A DNA stretch of 64,000 nucleotides from Tuctoria greenei. Its lineage: Eukaryota; Streptophyta; Magnoliopsida; Poales; Poaceae. The stretch is from contig JAYESD010000001.1 of the NCBI GenBank assembly GCA_036927565.1, forward strand, positions 282,917,560-282,981,559, written 5' to 3'. The position numbers and the translations under genes were made by a program. The first letter of the stretch is position 1. Every line of letters starts with the position of its first letter. Positions 21,157 through 33,089 of this stretch are shown here, piece after piece. Under the pieces are notes generated by a model. The model saw only the letters and a list, made by a program, of their open reading frames with translations, was not told where the DNA came from and did no database searches.

Positions 21157-22198
21157 ATGGATTCAGCCTTGCCTCCTTCCCGGATGGGGGGTGTCTCATC
21201 CGTGCGTCGGCTTTTCGGCTGGGAGGACAAAGAGCAGCGGGATCTGATCTGTCCCGGCTCCATACCACTCAAGTTGGAGGCAGGAGAGGTCGTCTTCTTC
21301 CAGGTGTATGCATACTCCAGGTTCGTTCCTCCTATTTCCTCCTTCCTAGTTACTCTATTGGAGGTGCTTGGGCTCCAGCTTCATCATCTGTCGCAGAACT
21401 CTCTAGTGGTGGCGGCGGTGTTCTCGCACTTCTGCGAGACATTCGTCGAAGTTTATCCGAGTGTGTCAGTGTTCTAGCAGTTCTTCGTGCTGAGGCGGAC
21501 CGGGAAGAAGAAGAGAAAGTCAGACTTCCTCGGCAGCTTCTGCTTCCAGCGTCGGGCGCACAACCCCTCTAAGTACATTACTCTGCTTTCCTTGGTGAAG
21601 TGTCCCAACTGGCGGAGGACTAGGTGATCGTACGCACCGACGCCCACGATAGCATGGTCCTGCCCACCGACTGGCCGGTGGTCAGGATGGCGGTCTGGAG
21701 GAACGCCCAGAGCTGGAGGCGGCATATACTTCGGTGATGGAGAGGATCCAATTCCTGGCGGACCACAACCTGTCAGAGCTGGCGGTGATGGCTGACTTTG
21801 TTCACCATCATCGGGCTCCTCTCCAGTACCGTTGCCGCCCTGCATGGCTCTACTTTGGGATCCAAGACGGCACCAGGTTGCTAAGGGGTCGGGACACGGA
21901 GGTGACCCATCAAGAGGTGTTTGATATAATCTCCAAGGCGTGCAATGACCAAGTGTCACTAGACATCTTTAACCTCTCGCGGGCTTGCCCACCGCTATGC
22001 TCGGACCAGGATCTTCGGGCGAAGGTGCTGAAGGAGATGCCAAACCTGGACGCGATCGGTCTTGCACCGCGGCAGGTTGGTGATGAGAGTCGGGGCCTGG
22101 CCATCGTAGACCCTCCGGAGGATTCTGCACCTTCTTCAGGATCCAAAGCTTTCAGAACGGCGGAGGCTGGGTTGGGGGGGAGGCATGGCGCCAGCCTC
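21157..22198 (+). pseudogene. Antisense ORF, N-terminal half, unit B copy, broken
   Basis: The ATG at 21157 opens the same frame as 1443 (MDSALPPSRMGG). The conserved block VPPISSFLVTLLEVLGLQLHH is present, and a TAG at 21475-21477 truncates it early. The following block in another frame starts at 21734 (QFLADHNLSELAVMADFVHH). Paralogous to 1443-2500, with different stop positions, so decay continued separately after duplication. Confidence 0.7.
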
Positions 22199-22841
22199 TA
22201 ACGTAGGCAAGGGGAAGGCATCGGTGCTCGACACAGGTAAGGGGAAAGCACCAGTCACTGACATAGGGAAGGGGAAGGCCCCGGTGGATGAGATTGTGAA
22301 GGAGAAATGCCCTTGGTCGCCTCCGAGGGCGCCGCCGCAGGTGGCCTTTGCTCCAAGTCAATGTCCTTCGGCGCGCCCTTCTTCAGCATTAGGCGTTGGC
22401 GGTTCTTCGGGGGGAGGCTCGGCCCGTCCAGCGGTGGCTCCGCCGGCGTCAGTGGTCGGCACATTGTCCAGCATCCCTATGGCCAGTGCAGTCCAGGGTG
22501 CCACAGGGGGCTCCGGCAGCATCACACCTGCAGAGCCTCAGGCCAAAAGGCCTTGAGCTGACGTTGGCGGCGGCTCGGGGGGAGGCTCCGGAAGTGGCTC
22601 CGTCGGAGTTGTTGGAGGCACACCGGCGCAGGTCGACATCATTGCTGATGGTTTTGGCAAAGGCCCAGTCGGGATGGCCTCACCTGTTGGGCCATCGTCA
22701 GGGCCTGCTGCTTCAGGGTCCCCGAAAGTGGAGGCTTGCTAGAGCTTCCGGGGACATCGGTAAGGCATTCTTACCAATTGCTTGCTCTATTATCTTGCTT
22801 GCCTTTGTTGATTGGTAAGGGCTTGATCTTGATTTGCAAAG

Positions 22842-23900
22842 CTACGTCGGCCGTTGTGACGCCCTTACAGTCGGGGGTAGTACCTCGGGGTGCTTCGGAG
22901 GCGGCCGAAGAGGTTGTGACTATGTCGACGGGGCAGCCCGCCAATCTTGTTCAGGGGAGTGTTGCTCCGGTGTCTGTGTCCAGCACAGGTAGTGAAGCGT
23001 CTCATGTTGTGTCTCCATTTGTCACGTCGGGGGCACCTTCGACCGTCGTGCCGGAGGCTCCCCCGGCCGACGCGCTAGAGGCTCCCCCGGCCGTCGCGGC
23101 GGAGGTTCCCCCGGCTATTGTGCCAAATACTCCCCCGGTCGTCGTGTCAGAGGCTCCCCCGCCCATCGCACTAGAGGCAATGTTGGAGTCGACTCAGGGG
23201 GCTAAAGGCCTGGCCTCCACAGCTGATGATTCTGCAGGCGGCTCCTTGAGTGATGACAGTTCTGCAGCTTTGGGTGGGACTGCAACTCCTGCTCAGTCCC
23301 TGGGGGCAAGATCCCTGGTTCTGGTGGCCTCGCCTTCACCACTACGGGAGGAAGAGGTCCCCGATATGGTCGTCGGGCGACCTTCCCTAACTTCAGCGCA
23401 GCCGGAGCGCCTCTCCGACATCATGGACTTGATGCAGTCCAGCATCCTTCAGGTGCAATCCAACTTCCGTCGGGTGCAGGGAGCTCTCGTCGTGGAGTGG
23501 GAGAAGCTGTGTGCCGAGGACGAGTGCCTCTAAGGCTGGGAGGACCTTCTGAGGTCCAGGGTCATTGAGGTGAAGGCGAAATACCAGAAGGAGAGCAAGG
23601 AGTTGGAGCTGAGGCACTGCTTGGTGAAGGCCACGGACGGCCTGACCCAGAAGATTCTGACTGATGCCAAGGCCGTCAGCGACACGGATGACGCTCGCTT
23701 GCACGCCCTTGAAGAAGGTCGAGAGGCTCTGAGTCGCTAAGAAGCCGTTGTTGCCAAGAGGGAGGCTGTTGTCGCCAAACAAGAGGTGGCAGCTCAGGCA
23801 ATAATTGCTCGGCTCGAGGCTGATCAGGACAGGCTGCAGTCCCGCCTTGAAGATCTTAAAGCCCGGGAGGGTGATTTTGTTACTTCTGGCCATTGTAAGG
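22842..23900 (+). pseudogene. Antisense ORF, C-terminal coiled-coil half, unit B copy, broken
   Basis: It lies after the conserved intron (22760-22841), whose acceptor here reads TTGCAAAG, not TTGCAG as in unit A. The frame is open to a TAA at 23531-23533 that interrupts the coiled coil, and a second in-frame stop lies near 23738. Alanine/proline repeats precede the coiled coil. Confidence 0.6.
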
Positions 23901-23969
23901 TAGGCTATTTACAACGCTGGCCGTCGTAATTTAGTTTAGCTGTTGTAAAAGGACGAATTTCTTGTAGTT
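23885..23969. mobile_element. CACTA-like transposon terminus, unit B copy
   Basis: Same block as 4185-4271, ending TTTCTTGTAGTT with one terminal change. Confidence 0.45.
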
Positions 23970-24577
23970 ATACCTAGACCATCAAAAAATAGCTGACATA
24001 TATTCAATAAAATAACAACACATTTCGTCAGAGTCACACACACACACACCACATTGCAGATTGAAATGAGGTACCATGCATTGTTATATTTAGATTTCCA
24101 TATCTATGTAACATTTAAATTTCCATATCTATGGTTATTATGACATTAAGTATAGGTATCATAAAAATCGTCTCTGATGGTAGTTAGGTACATGTACATA
24201 GTCCTCTTTTATATATATCAGCAATAGCTGCCATAACAACATTATTCCACGAGAAACTTCCAGTCATCGGTGCACGACAAACTATGTTTTAATCTCTACA
24301 AGTACACTGAAGACACATTAAAGTGGATTTTTACAGCTAACAAACCTTGATGATTTTGTGGTGCTAATTTAAAATTTTGTCAAGTTTAATCCATCATATC
24401 ATCATTCACATCAGAAGGAACAAATTTAAGTCTAAATGATTTTCTAACAATAATGTTCCACCAAAAATAGATTAATAACATAAGTCAAGAAACTCAACAA
24501 AAACTGGTACACAAAACTTTAAGGGGGGAATTGGCCACCTTCATGAGGTTATTGTGTGCTGCCAACCACGGTGCACA

Positions 24578-25078
24578 AGAGAATGAGATAGAGATAGAAT
24601 AGAGATAGAGGTACATATAGAGAGTGATAGAGACAGTGATGCAGAGGTAGAGATAGAGATAGAAATAGAGTAGAGATAGAGGTAGAGAGAGGTAGAGATA
24701 GAGGTAGTGATAGAGATAGAGATAGAGATAGAGATAGAGATAGAGATAGAGATAGAGATAGAGATAGAGATAGAGATAGAGATAGAGATAGAGATAGAGA
24801 TAGAGATAGAGATAGAGATAGAGATAGAGATAGAGATAGAGATAGAGATAGAGATAGAGATAGAGATAGATAAAACTAGAAATGGGGATATAGAGATAGA
24901 TAAAGCTATAGATGAAGGTATAGAGATCGATGAAGCTAGAGATGGATATATAGAGATAGATTAAGTTAGAGATGACGACATAGTGATAGATGATGCTAGA
25001 GTTATACCTTAATTATAAATTGTTAGTTTATCTAGAGTTTTATTCTTAGTTTACTTATAGTATTGTGCTTCTATATAA
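24578..25078 (+). promoter_or_regulatory. AGAGAT array plus TATA cassette P1, unit B (no gene)
   Basis: The array 24578-24966 (nearly pure 24711-24870) is followed by TATATAA at 25072-25078. It is the duplicate of 4886-5394, with a longer pure tract and a six-G run in place of fourteen. No ORF follows. Confidence 0.65.
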
Positions 25079-25159
25079 GCACCAACAACAATAACAAAAG
25101 AATATGTGCACATAGAGAAAAATATACACTATATTTCATCATCACCAACAAGACCGGTA

Positions 25160-26173
25160 GAGCCGAATAATTCCTTGGCTGGAAAAAAATCTCCATGGGA
25201 ATCATGTGGATAGCCATGGATTCACTTGGTTCATGCTCGACATTAATCTGGTTCGGGAATAGATTCAATGTCGCCGAACAAGCCCTAAAGGTATGTTAAG
25301 TTGCAATGAGATTGGAAGGGGATGCTGAGGATTAAACATGATTGAATCTATACATGAATTATAGGTGATTGAATTATGTTCAACCACCTCTAAATCTGAA
25401 TGTGCAGGGAGATGGCAGGACCTAATCTAGAGTATGTTAACCATCGAGTAGGATAATGGTGTTCCTTGCACAGTGAAAGCTTTGCAAGCGTGCTTCATGC
25501 TGATAACATGCATTTGACGGAACCATCTCATGGAAACAAGGCTGCGAAGAGATCTGGAACGCATCCACATGATGTTTCTTTTTTAAACCTCATATATCTC
25601 TTTACCATATCTTTTCATACAGAAAGCCATGTACAATATTTGAGAGTGGAAAAAATAATTGATACACCATATATCCCTATGCACAAAGAAGTATGTAACA
25701 TTTAGATTTCCATGTCTATGGTTATTATGACATTAAGTAGAGGTATCATACAAATCAGCTCTGATGGTAGCTAGGCACATAGTTCTCTTTCATGTAGATC
25801 GGAAATAGCCACAAATGTCAACATTATTCCACAAGAAACTATCAGTCATTGGGTCCACAAGAAATTATGACTTAATCTCTACAAGTACATTGCACACATA
25901 TTGAACTGGATTTTAGTTTATCACTCACAAATCCTGATAATTTTGTGGTGCTAATTTAAATTTTCCTCAAGTTTGATCCGTCCTATCACTGTTCACATCC
26001 GGAGGAGCAAATTCAATTATAAATGATTTTCTAACAATGTTCCACAAAAAATAAAAGATAATAATAATAATATAAAACAATAAATTCATCAAAAACTAGT
26101 ACACTAAACTTTAAGGAGGAAAATTGGCCACCTCCATGAGTTTCTTGTTTATTGTTGCAAACCACATTACACA
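25160..26173. other. Intermodule region, no gene (unit B)
   Basis: This aligns with 5481-6486 and includes the start of module P2 at about 25693. I see no coding potential. Confidence 0.5.
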
Positions 26174-26435
26174 AGAGATAGAGATAGAGATAGAGATAGA
26201 GATAGAGATAGAGATAGAGATAGAGATAGAGATAGAGATAGAGATAGAGATAGAGATAGAGATAGAGATAGAGATAGAGATAGAGATAGAGATAGAGATA
26301 GAGATAGAGATAGAGATAGAGATAGAGATAGAGATAGAGATAGAGATAGAGATAGAGATAGAGATAGAGATAGAGATAGAGAGAGAGATAGAGATAGAGA
26401 TACATGTATAGATATGGTATTGTGATTCTATATAA
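26174..26435 (+). promoter_or_regulatory. AGAGAT array plus TATA cassette P2, promoter of defensin-like gene 3
   Basis: There are 38 hexamers at 26174-26401 with a single AGAGAG interruption, then TATATAA at 26429-26435, 93 bp before the ATG. The array is eight units longer than at gene 1. Confidence 0.7.
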
Positions 26436-26527
26436 GCACCAGCATAAAGTAACAAGAGAATACGTAAACATACAAAAAGAATACCTTTTCTTCATCATAA
26501 CCAACAAGACCGAATTTTCGCTTACCC

Positions 26528-27023
26528 ATGGCCCTTATCAAGAGCAGAGGGACAAGGTTTATGTCCTTGGCCGTTGCTGTTTTCTTGTTTATTGCCATCA
26601 TTTCCACCACCCTCCCATCTTGTCAAGCTGGGGCCATGTGTAAGCACCCTTCCCTTGCTCACTCTACTCCTATTTTTATTGTTGTTCTTAGTATAAAAAT
26701 TCTACTTCAAAAAGAAACTAGAGTTGTTATTCTAACGATATTAATTTAAGAACATGAGAGTATATTTTTATACACTTAGTTTTCATATTAGTACTGAGCA
26801 AATAAAACATTATTTGATTTATATCATGTTGCGTGTATGTGCAGGCTCCAAAGGGTGTCCCTGCTCACCACCACCGCCTGCGGATTACAGGGTCTTCAAT
26901 CTGAAAGGCTGCACTAGTAAGAAATGTGGTGACGTATGCGAAAAAGCGGACTTTCCGAGAAAAGGTTCATACTGTGCAAGTGCCAATCAGTGCGCTTGCA
27001 GACATCCAGATTCGAAAAAATAG
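26528..27023 (+). CDS. Small secreted cysteine-rich (defensin-like) peptide, gene 3
   Basis: Exon 1 is 26528-26639 and exon 2 is 26845-27023, with a 205-bp phase-1 intron; the product has 96 residues. Exon 2 differs from gene 1 by only three substitutions, two of them silent. The third turns the Arg before the second mature cysteine into Cys (CGT to TGT, the change expected from CpG methylation decay). The mature peptide therefore has nine cysteines, the new one two residues before the conserved one (CPC). An unpaired cysteine could disturb folding or allow dimerisation; that is inference. Promoter, leader, intron and polyadenylation signal are intact. Confidence 0.8.
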
Positions 27024-27044
27024 AGTGCGCTAGCAGACATGATT

Positions 27045-27050
27045 AATAAA
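27045..27050 (+). terminator. Polyadenylation signal of gene 3
   Basis: AATAAA lies 22 bp after the stop codon, at the same offset as in genes 1 and 2. Confidence 0.6.
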
Positions 27051-27191
27051 ACAATATTATAATGATGCATCCATTTGTTTGATGTGAGCACGTCAATAAA
27101 CATGTCTTTCAGTTACCCCATGCATGTCCTGTGTTTTACTCCATGCAAACAAATGGCATGCTGAGTAATGACCATATTGGTCTTCCTTCTA

Positions 27192-27243
27192 CTCTCTCCG
27201 TCCTATGAACTAACCAGTAATAAATATTTATGGACGGAGGGAG
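27192..27243. mobile_element. Stowaway-type MITE, internally deleted (unit B)
   Basis: Identical in structure to 7457-7508, including the deletion, which groups units A and B against C. Confidence 0.75.
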
Positions 27244-27441
27244 TATATAATGACGTTATAATTCCACATACTCACACATCAAAATTCAAACCGTTTGTAA
27301 CCAATTTACGGGCTAGTGTATTTCACACCGTTTTGGACCCAAAATCGGACTTCCAAGCAGACCCTTATGATATTAATAATGTGTGTTCCGTAAAAAAGTC
27401 AGTTTATGTTATACAGCTCTTTTTTGTCTTTGAGGAAAACT

Positions 27442-27443
<2 letters not shown>

Positions 27444-27473
<30 letters not shown>
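27444..27473. repeat. TA dinucleotide microsatellite, unit B
   Basis: Shortest of the four TA tracts at this shared position. Confidence 0.85.
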
Positions 27474-27475
<2 letters not shown>

Positions 27476-27851
27476 GGTAATATTTTCTGTTGTGTCCAGT
27501 GATTTAGATGTTCCTGTAGTGATTGAAATATGTTGCCTCTTAAAAAGTAAATGAAGAACATGCGCACAAGAGAATTGAAAGGTGTATTTTTTATTGAATA
27601 ATAAGCTCCAAGGATGCAAATCAATATGTCTTTATCTACTATACAAATGCAAAGTAAGTAAAAGATGAGTGCCCATCATACTTTTGTGGAGCTTCACAGG
27701 ATGGAAAGGGTGTACATGACCCGAAAAATCAGGAAAATGTGATGGTCAAGTACATAATCTATCATAGTCATTTTGATGCTGAGGAGCACCATGAGGAAGA
27801 AACTCTATCCTTCTCGTTTTGTTGTGTAGTGTTGCCCAATCACAGTACACA

Positions 27852-28352
27852 ACAGATAGAGAAGTGATACAGATAGAGATAGAGATAGAGATAGAGATAG
27901 ATATAGAGATAGAGATAGAGATAGAGATAGAGATAGAGATAGAGATAGAAATAGATACAGATATATAGATAGAGATAGAGATAGAGATAGAGATAGAGAT
28001 AGAGATAGAGATAGAGATAGAGATAGAGATAGAGATAGAGATAGAGATAGAGATAGAGATGGAGATAGAGATAGAGATGGATATAGAGATAGAGATAGAG
28101 ATAGAGATAGAGATAGAGATAGAGATAGAGATAGAGATAGAGATAGAGATAGAGATAGAGATAGAGATAGAGATAGAGATAGAGATAGAGATAGAGATAG
28201 AGATAGAGATAGAGATAGAGATAGAGATAGAGATAGAGATAGAGATAGAGATAGAGATAGAGATAGAGATAGAGATAGAGATAGAGATAGAGATAGAGAT
28301 AGAGATAGAGATAGAGATACATGTATAGATATAGTATTGTGTTTCTATATAA
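27852..28352 (+). promoter_or_regulatory. AGAGAT array plus TATA cassette P3, unit B (no gene)
   Basis: The array 27852-28318 shows interruptions near 27950 (GATACAGATATATAG) and 28060-28082 (two GATGGA units) that correspond to those in unit A. TATATAA is at 28346-28352. No ORF follows. Confidence 0.65.
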
Positions 28353-28607
28353 GCACCGATACAAAGTAATAAGAGAATAATGCCACGTTTGATAATTAGT
28401 TCACACATGACATGTCAATATCATACATTACGTATGTTGAGTTTAACAATAATAATTCATCAAGTAAAAGACTTATAGGTCTAAAGTAAAAGATACAACT
28501 CATAGTTTAAAAAGTATTTGTAATTTTTTATATTGTCATGAATTACCCAGCCTGAACGTGTAGCACCAAGCCAGATATACAGTCTGCAAACTAAACAAGA
28601 CCGTAGT

Positions 28608-29569
28608 TGTCGGTGCCTAGCAAACTTGGTACCCCTAGGTACAGGGATGAAAGCACACTGGGCCCCACTGCCCATGGGGGTGAGATCTAACATGGGCCCA
28701 GGGTGCCGCACAGCAAGCGGTGCAGCAGCATCTCCCATAGAGGGAAAGTCCGGCGCTACCACGTGGCCTGCAGTGCTGGGTCCACCGCCTTGCCGAGGGA
28801 AGGTCTGGCGTGTTCGCTAGGTCAGTGGCCCCAGACCTTCCCCCGTGGGGAGAAGGTCCGGTGCAGCCACGTCCCCGGCAGCTCCGGACCCGACCTCCCG
28901 GACCCGATCATCCCGCTAAGGGAAGGTCCGGGAGCTGCCACGTGCCAGGCAGCTTTGAGCCTGGGCCTTCCCTCGGAAGCGGCAGTAAAGGGAGGCATGC
29001 TCAGTGCGCCTAAGCTAGAAGGACGCGCACGTTCCCTAGGTAGGCAGGAGCTCGCACTCATAAGTCAAGAGGACAGTGCCCGGTCTTGTCATGACTGGTC
29101 AGAGCCGAACTACTGTGTACGGCGGACCAATGAGAGGTCGCGACAAGACAGACAAGACACTGTCGACCATGATGAGGGGCTATCTGTAGCCCTGCAGTAG
29201 GGCATGGCCAGGCGGCACATTGAAACCATTGTCAGTGGATAGCATTTACTTCTAAATCTTAGGATCGATTTGGTTACTCCCGGGGCCACCTGTCGGGCCC
29301 TGGACCCCACCTATAAGCCGCTCGCCCTTGGACTATAAAAGGACCGAGCGGCCACGGATTCAGACAAGCTCCCTCAGACCCAAGCAATACAACACACGAA
29401 CCACCATGGAGTAGGGTATTACGCTCAGGCGGCCCGAACCACGTAAAACCCTCGTGTTCATCATTCTCTGAGCTTGATCTTTCTAGGACTAGCCCCCCGA
29501 AAACACATCGACCTCCGCAGACTGCTCCTGAGTAGGTCCAGGGGAGGTGTCAGTTTAGACACCTCGACA
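28608..29569 (+). mobile_element. 5' LTR of gypsy element B
   Basis: 962 bp from TGTCGGTGCC to CACCTCGACA, with the TATA box at 29334-29340. It is closer by eye to the unit A LTRs than to its own 3' LTR, as expected if A and B are duplicates of one inserted element. Confidence 0.92.
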
Positions 29570-29590
29570 TTTGGCGTGCCAGATAGGGGG
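29570..29590 (+). other. Primer-binding region of gypsy element B
   Basis: TTTGGCGTGCC...AGGGGG begins directly after the LTR. Confidence 0.5.
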
Positions 29591-29619
29591 TTTCTCCTGC
29601 AAGAATCTTCACCAGCAGT

Positions 29620-31240
29620 ATGGTGAACACCCGTTCCAATGCTAGTTCCTCCAGGCCACAACCCCGTCAGTAGGTTGCACGTGAGGACCAAGCTTCATCC
29701 CACCCTAGAGATGGGTCCCGCTCCAGGGCAGGAAGATCTGGGTTGTTGTGTCGCCGAACAGTCACCCCACCGGCTGCAGGTCAGCACAACGTGGCGCGAT
29801 GGACTCCTGCCATGACAGCCGTCACGGCACCACCGGCGGCAAGCCCAGAAAGCGCGCTCCTTGCTGCACATGAGTTGCTCCACAATGCACTAACGGTAGG
29901 AGCCCCCCTAGGGGGCAACCCAGCAGTGGGTAAACGATGTCGACCATCTAGTCATCGCTGCACTCCAAGCGACTCCGCGAGATGGGAGGTGAGTGGCAGC
30001 AACATTTGTTTCGCTGTCACGTATGCCTACTGTCGACCGGCGGACTGCCGATAGCCACTCAACTAGGCTTTCGTCGGCTGACCTGCGGACGAGGTTGTAG
30101 TGCCGCTGCAGGGTCGGCGAGGACTGTCGGGTCATCATCGAACGATAGCGGGAGCGGCGCCGCAACCTTGAAGCTGACTACAGCCTGCTGGGCGCTGGGC
30201 CTCAGGCGCATGGCGCTCTCCCACCGCGCCAGGCATATGCGGCACCTCCCGCGAAGCACCAGGTGTACATGATGCCCCCTCTGCACCAGGCGTACATTGC
30301 ACCTCCCCCACCGCAGGCATATGGTGTGACTCTGCCACACCAAGCGCCAGCTACCATACCCCAACACCCGGCGTATGCGGTGCAGCCAGCTCATCACGGC
30401 TATGCAGCTCCGAACCTGCCGCCCGCAAGCACGGGTGGAGGGTGTGTAGCCTTAGCTCCCCACCTGCGGAGGGTGGTGTGGCCCCACGAGTTCTGGCCGC
30501 ACACGCCGGAGAAGTATGATGGAAGTGTCAACCCGAGTGAGTTCCTGCAAATCTACTCCACTTCAATCCTAGCTGCAGGGGGTGACGAGGTCATCATGGC
30601 CAATTAATTCCCGATGGTCCTGGCCGGCCCAGCCCGGTCATGGCTCATGAACCTGCCCCAGGAGTCTATCACCTCCTGGAAGAACTGTGCCGACAGTTCG
30701 TGGCAAACTCCACGCATGATGTGTGCGATGTCTCCGAGCTGTTTGCCTTGGCCGACAGGTGTGCCAAGGCTGCGGAGGGACGTAATTGGCAGGCCCGACA
30801 TTCCTCAGAAAGTGGGGAACCCTCACAGTTCGAAGCAGAGGCCACCACCAGGCGTGGTGGCAGGAAGAAGAAGAGGAGTGGCCGCGGCAGAACTAAGCTG
30901 AGGCCCGGAGCTCCCATGGTGGCGGCTGCGGCACCCGTCAGAGCTCGGAGCTCGCGTCAGGATAAGCGCCCGCACTCGTCGCCTGAAAGAGATGACGCTG
31001 ACTTCAAATGCCTGGTGCACCTAACCATTGGTCACAGTGCAAGTGAGTGTCGGGAAGTCTAGAATCTCGCAGAACATTTCCGCGAGCAGCGGTAGAAGCA
31101 GCAGCGCCAAGAGAGCAAGCCCTCTCGCTAGAGAGAGGGTAAGCAGAAGCTTGACCCTACGGAGGACAAAAAAGAGGACATGGGGTACCAGGAGCCCCAT
31201 AGAGCAGTGAAAGCAGTGTTCACGGGTGCAGACTCAGACA
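29620..31240 (+). pseudogene. Gypsy element B gag, broken and internally deleted
   Basis: Starts ATG at 29620 like element A. The gag core (EFWPHTPEKYDGSVN region) lies about 30485-30600, and a TAA at 30604-30606 breaks it. Near 30711 about 195 bp present in element A (13455-13665) are missing. The basic C-terminal part and a C-x2-H-x3-GH-x4-C-like knuckle remnant follow (30830-31060). Multiple frames are used, so it is non-functional. Confidence 0.75.
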
Positions 31241-31393
31241 CTAGCAGCGACGAAAGCTCCTCTATGTAATCTACGGGGGGAGGGGGGGCTCGGACCCTGT
31301 GTCACGAAATGCAGTGAAAGTCTTGCGATGGGCCATGGCGGCAGTGGCCCCAGTGCCAAGCCCGGCTCCCCACAGCAAGTGGATGAACACTGC

Positions 31394-32266
31394 TGTCGAA
31401 GTGTTTTTCTGGCAATTCACCCCATACTATTGTTGGTAGCTCGCGGAGTTTGTAGTTTGGTATTGGGTGCGCAGAGATTCAAAAGACGACGGCAAATAGA
31501 CACAAATATTTACGTGGTTCGGGCCGCCTGAGCGTAATACCCTACTCCACGGGGTGTGTAGTTGTTGTATTTAGAGTCTAAGAGTCCAGAGCTTCTAGCC
31601 TTGGGTCTTAGAGAGTTTGAGAGAGATCTGGTCCGAGAGTCCCCTTGTGTATCGTCGACCAGTCCTTTTATAGTACAAGGGTTGGTCGTTACACCGTTAG
31701 CCTGGCCCGACATGTGGCCCTGGCGGTTATTGATGTTTAATACATAATTAATGAGATTAATTACCCTTAATAGCGTGGTAACGGGACTTGATAGTGTCGT
31801 TACTGGTATTAAGGGCCTTCCGATCGTGTGTCATTAATATGGTATTAATGACACTTAATCAGGTCTTGAAGTCTTTGATTGCCCCTTGAAGGTCCGAGCT
31901 ATTGGGGGTTCACCAGTCTAATTACTGAGGTTGAAGGTCCGGCGGTTTGGACATGTGGCAGCTTTGGTGCTTTCCGTCTGGGACGGGTAGGTCCGGTGCA
32001 GATGAACACGTGTCGGTACCGGAGCTTCCCTCTGTCGGGGGTTAGGTCTAGGGGTGCCGCACAAGTGTTTAGCCCGGAGCTATCCCATGTGTGGGATGTA
32101 GGTACGGTTGCAGTATACACGTGGCAGCACCGGGACTAACCAAAGATGGGAGATAGGTTCGGTCCCGTATGACACGTGGGGCCTTCGCAAGTCTTCAACT
32201 CAGACAGGTGAAGTTCCTTTGGTCTTTTATAGTCCCAAGGGGTATACGGTACGCAAGATACCGACA
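31394..32266 (-). mobile_element. Solo LTR nested in gypsy element B
   Basis: 873 bp from TGTCGAAGTG to GATACCGACA, flanked by ACTGC (31389-31393) and ACTTC (32267-32271), a 5-bp target duplication with one mismatch. Element A has the uninterrupted site (GAACACTGCCATCAGC). The minus-strand TATA signal lies near 31667. Its terminus resembles the LTR at 19537, suggesting a related family. No internal region is present. Confidence 0.85.
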
Positions 32267-32271
32267 ACTTC

Positions 32272-32914
32272 CATCAGCTTTGATGCTTCGGACTGCCCGA
32301 AGAACATGGCAGGAGCAGGAGTGCTCCCACTGCTCGTGGCCCCAACTATCGCCAATGTGAGGCTCCATTACGTGTTGATCGATGGTGGAGCAGGTCTCAA
32401 CCTCATCTCCACTGCATCCTTCCAGAAGTTGCAGATACCTATGTATCAGCTCACACCTTCGAGCCCGTTCTCATGCATGTGCCCAGGACGGATTGTGCCC
32501 AGTGGTAGCATCCACCTCCCAGTTACCTTTGGTACCCCGGAGAACTACCGCACGGAGAATATCCTATTCGACGTGGCGGATGTTGAGCTTCCCTTCAACG
32601 CCATCATCGGAAGGTCGGCGCTATACATGTTCATGGTCGTAGCTCACTACGGCTATCTGGTCCTGAAGATGCCAACGCCATCCGGGGTCCTCAGGGTCTG
32701 GGGGGATCGCACCGTGGTGGTGTCAGCCTTGGAGCAGCTCCAAGCACTCGTTGCGGGGTGGGCCCAGAACCTGGATGATGAGAGGGAAGGCCAACCAAGC
32801 CAAGGTCTACCCCAATGGACCTCCACCGCAGCTCCGCGCGTGCTACCTGCCGAAGACGACGTCCCAGTGAAGGTCGTCAGGATCAGCTCCGAGTCTTCCC
32901 AGACGACCGCATAG
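32272..32914 (+). pseudogene. Gypsy element B protease region
   Basis: This is the frame following the solo LTR, with the protease active-site block LIDGGAGLNLIS intact (Asp codon 32381-32383), and then the block ENILFDVADVELPFNAIIGR that is conserved in this family. The frame is severed from gag by the solo LTR and ends at 32914. Confidence 0.75.
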
Positions 32915-33089
32915 CGGGTAACCTGGACAGCAAATAGGAATTTGCGCTCGTCACCTTCCTCTGGGACAATATCGATGTGTTCGCCTGGCAACCATCGCAG
33001 ATGCCCGGGATCCCCAGGGAGGTGATTGAGCACCATCTAAAGATCTACCCCGATGCCCACCCGGTACAACAGAAGCCTAGAAGCAGTCC

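Larger units (their letters stand above)
20635..23950 (-). mobile_element. Relic of a Ty3/gypsy element, antisense-ORF region (unit B)
   Basis: This is the minus-orientation 3' internal region attached to the LTR at 19537. It matches unit A from 20978 on. Gag and pol are absent; the sequence ends at the CACTA-like terminus. Confidence 0.75.
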
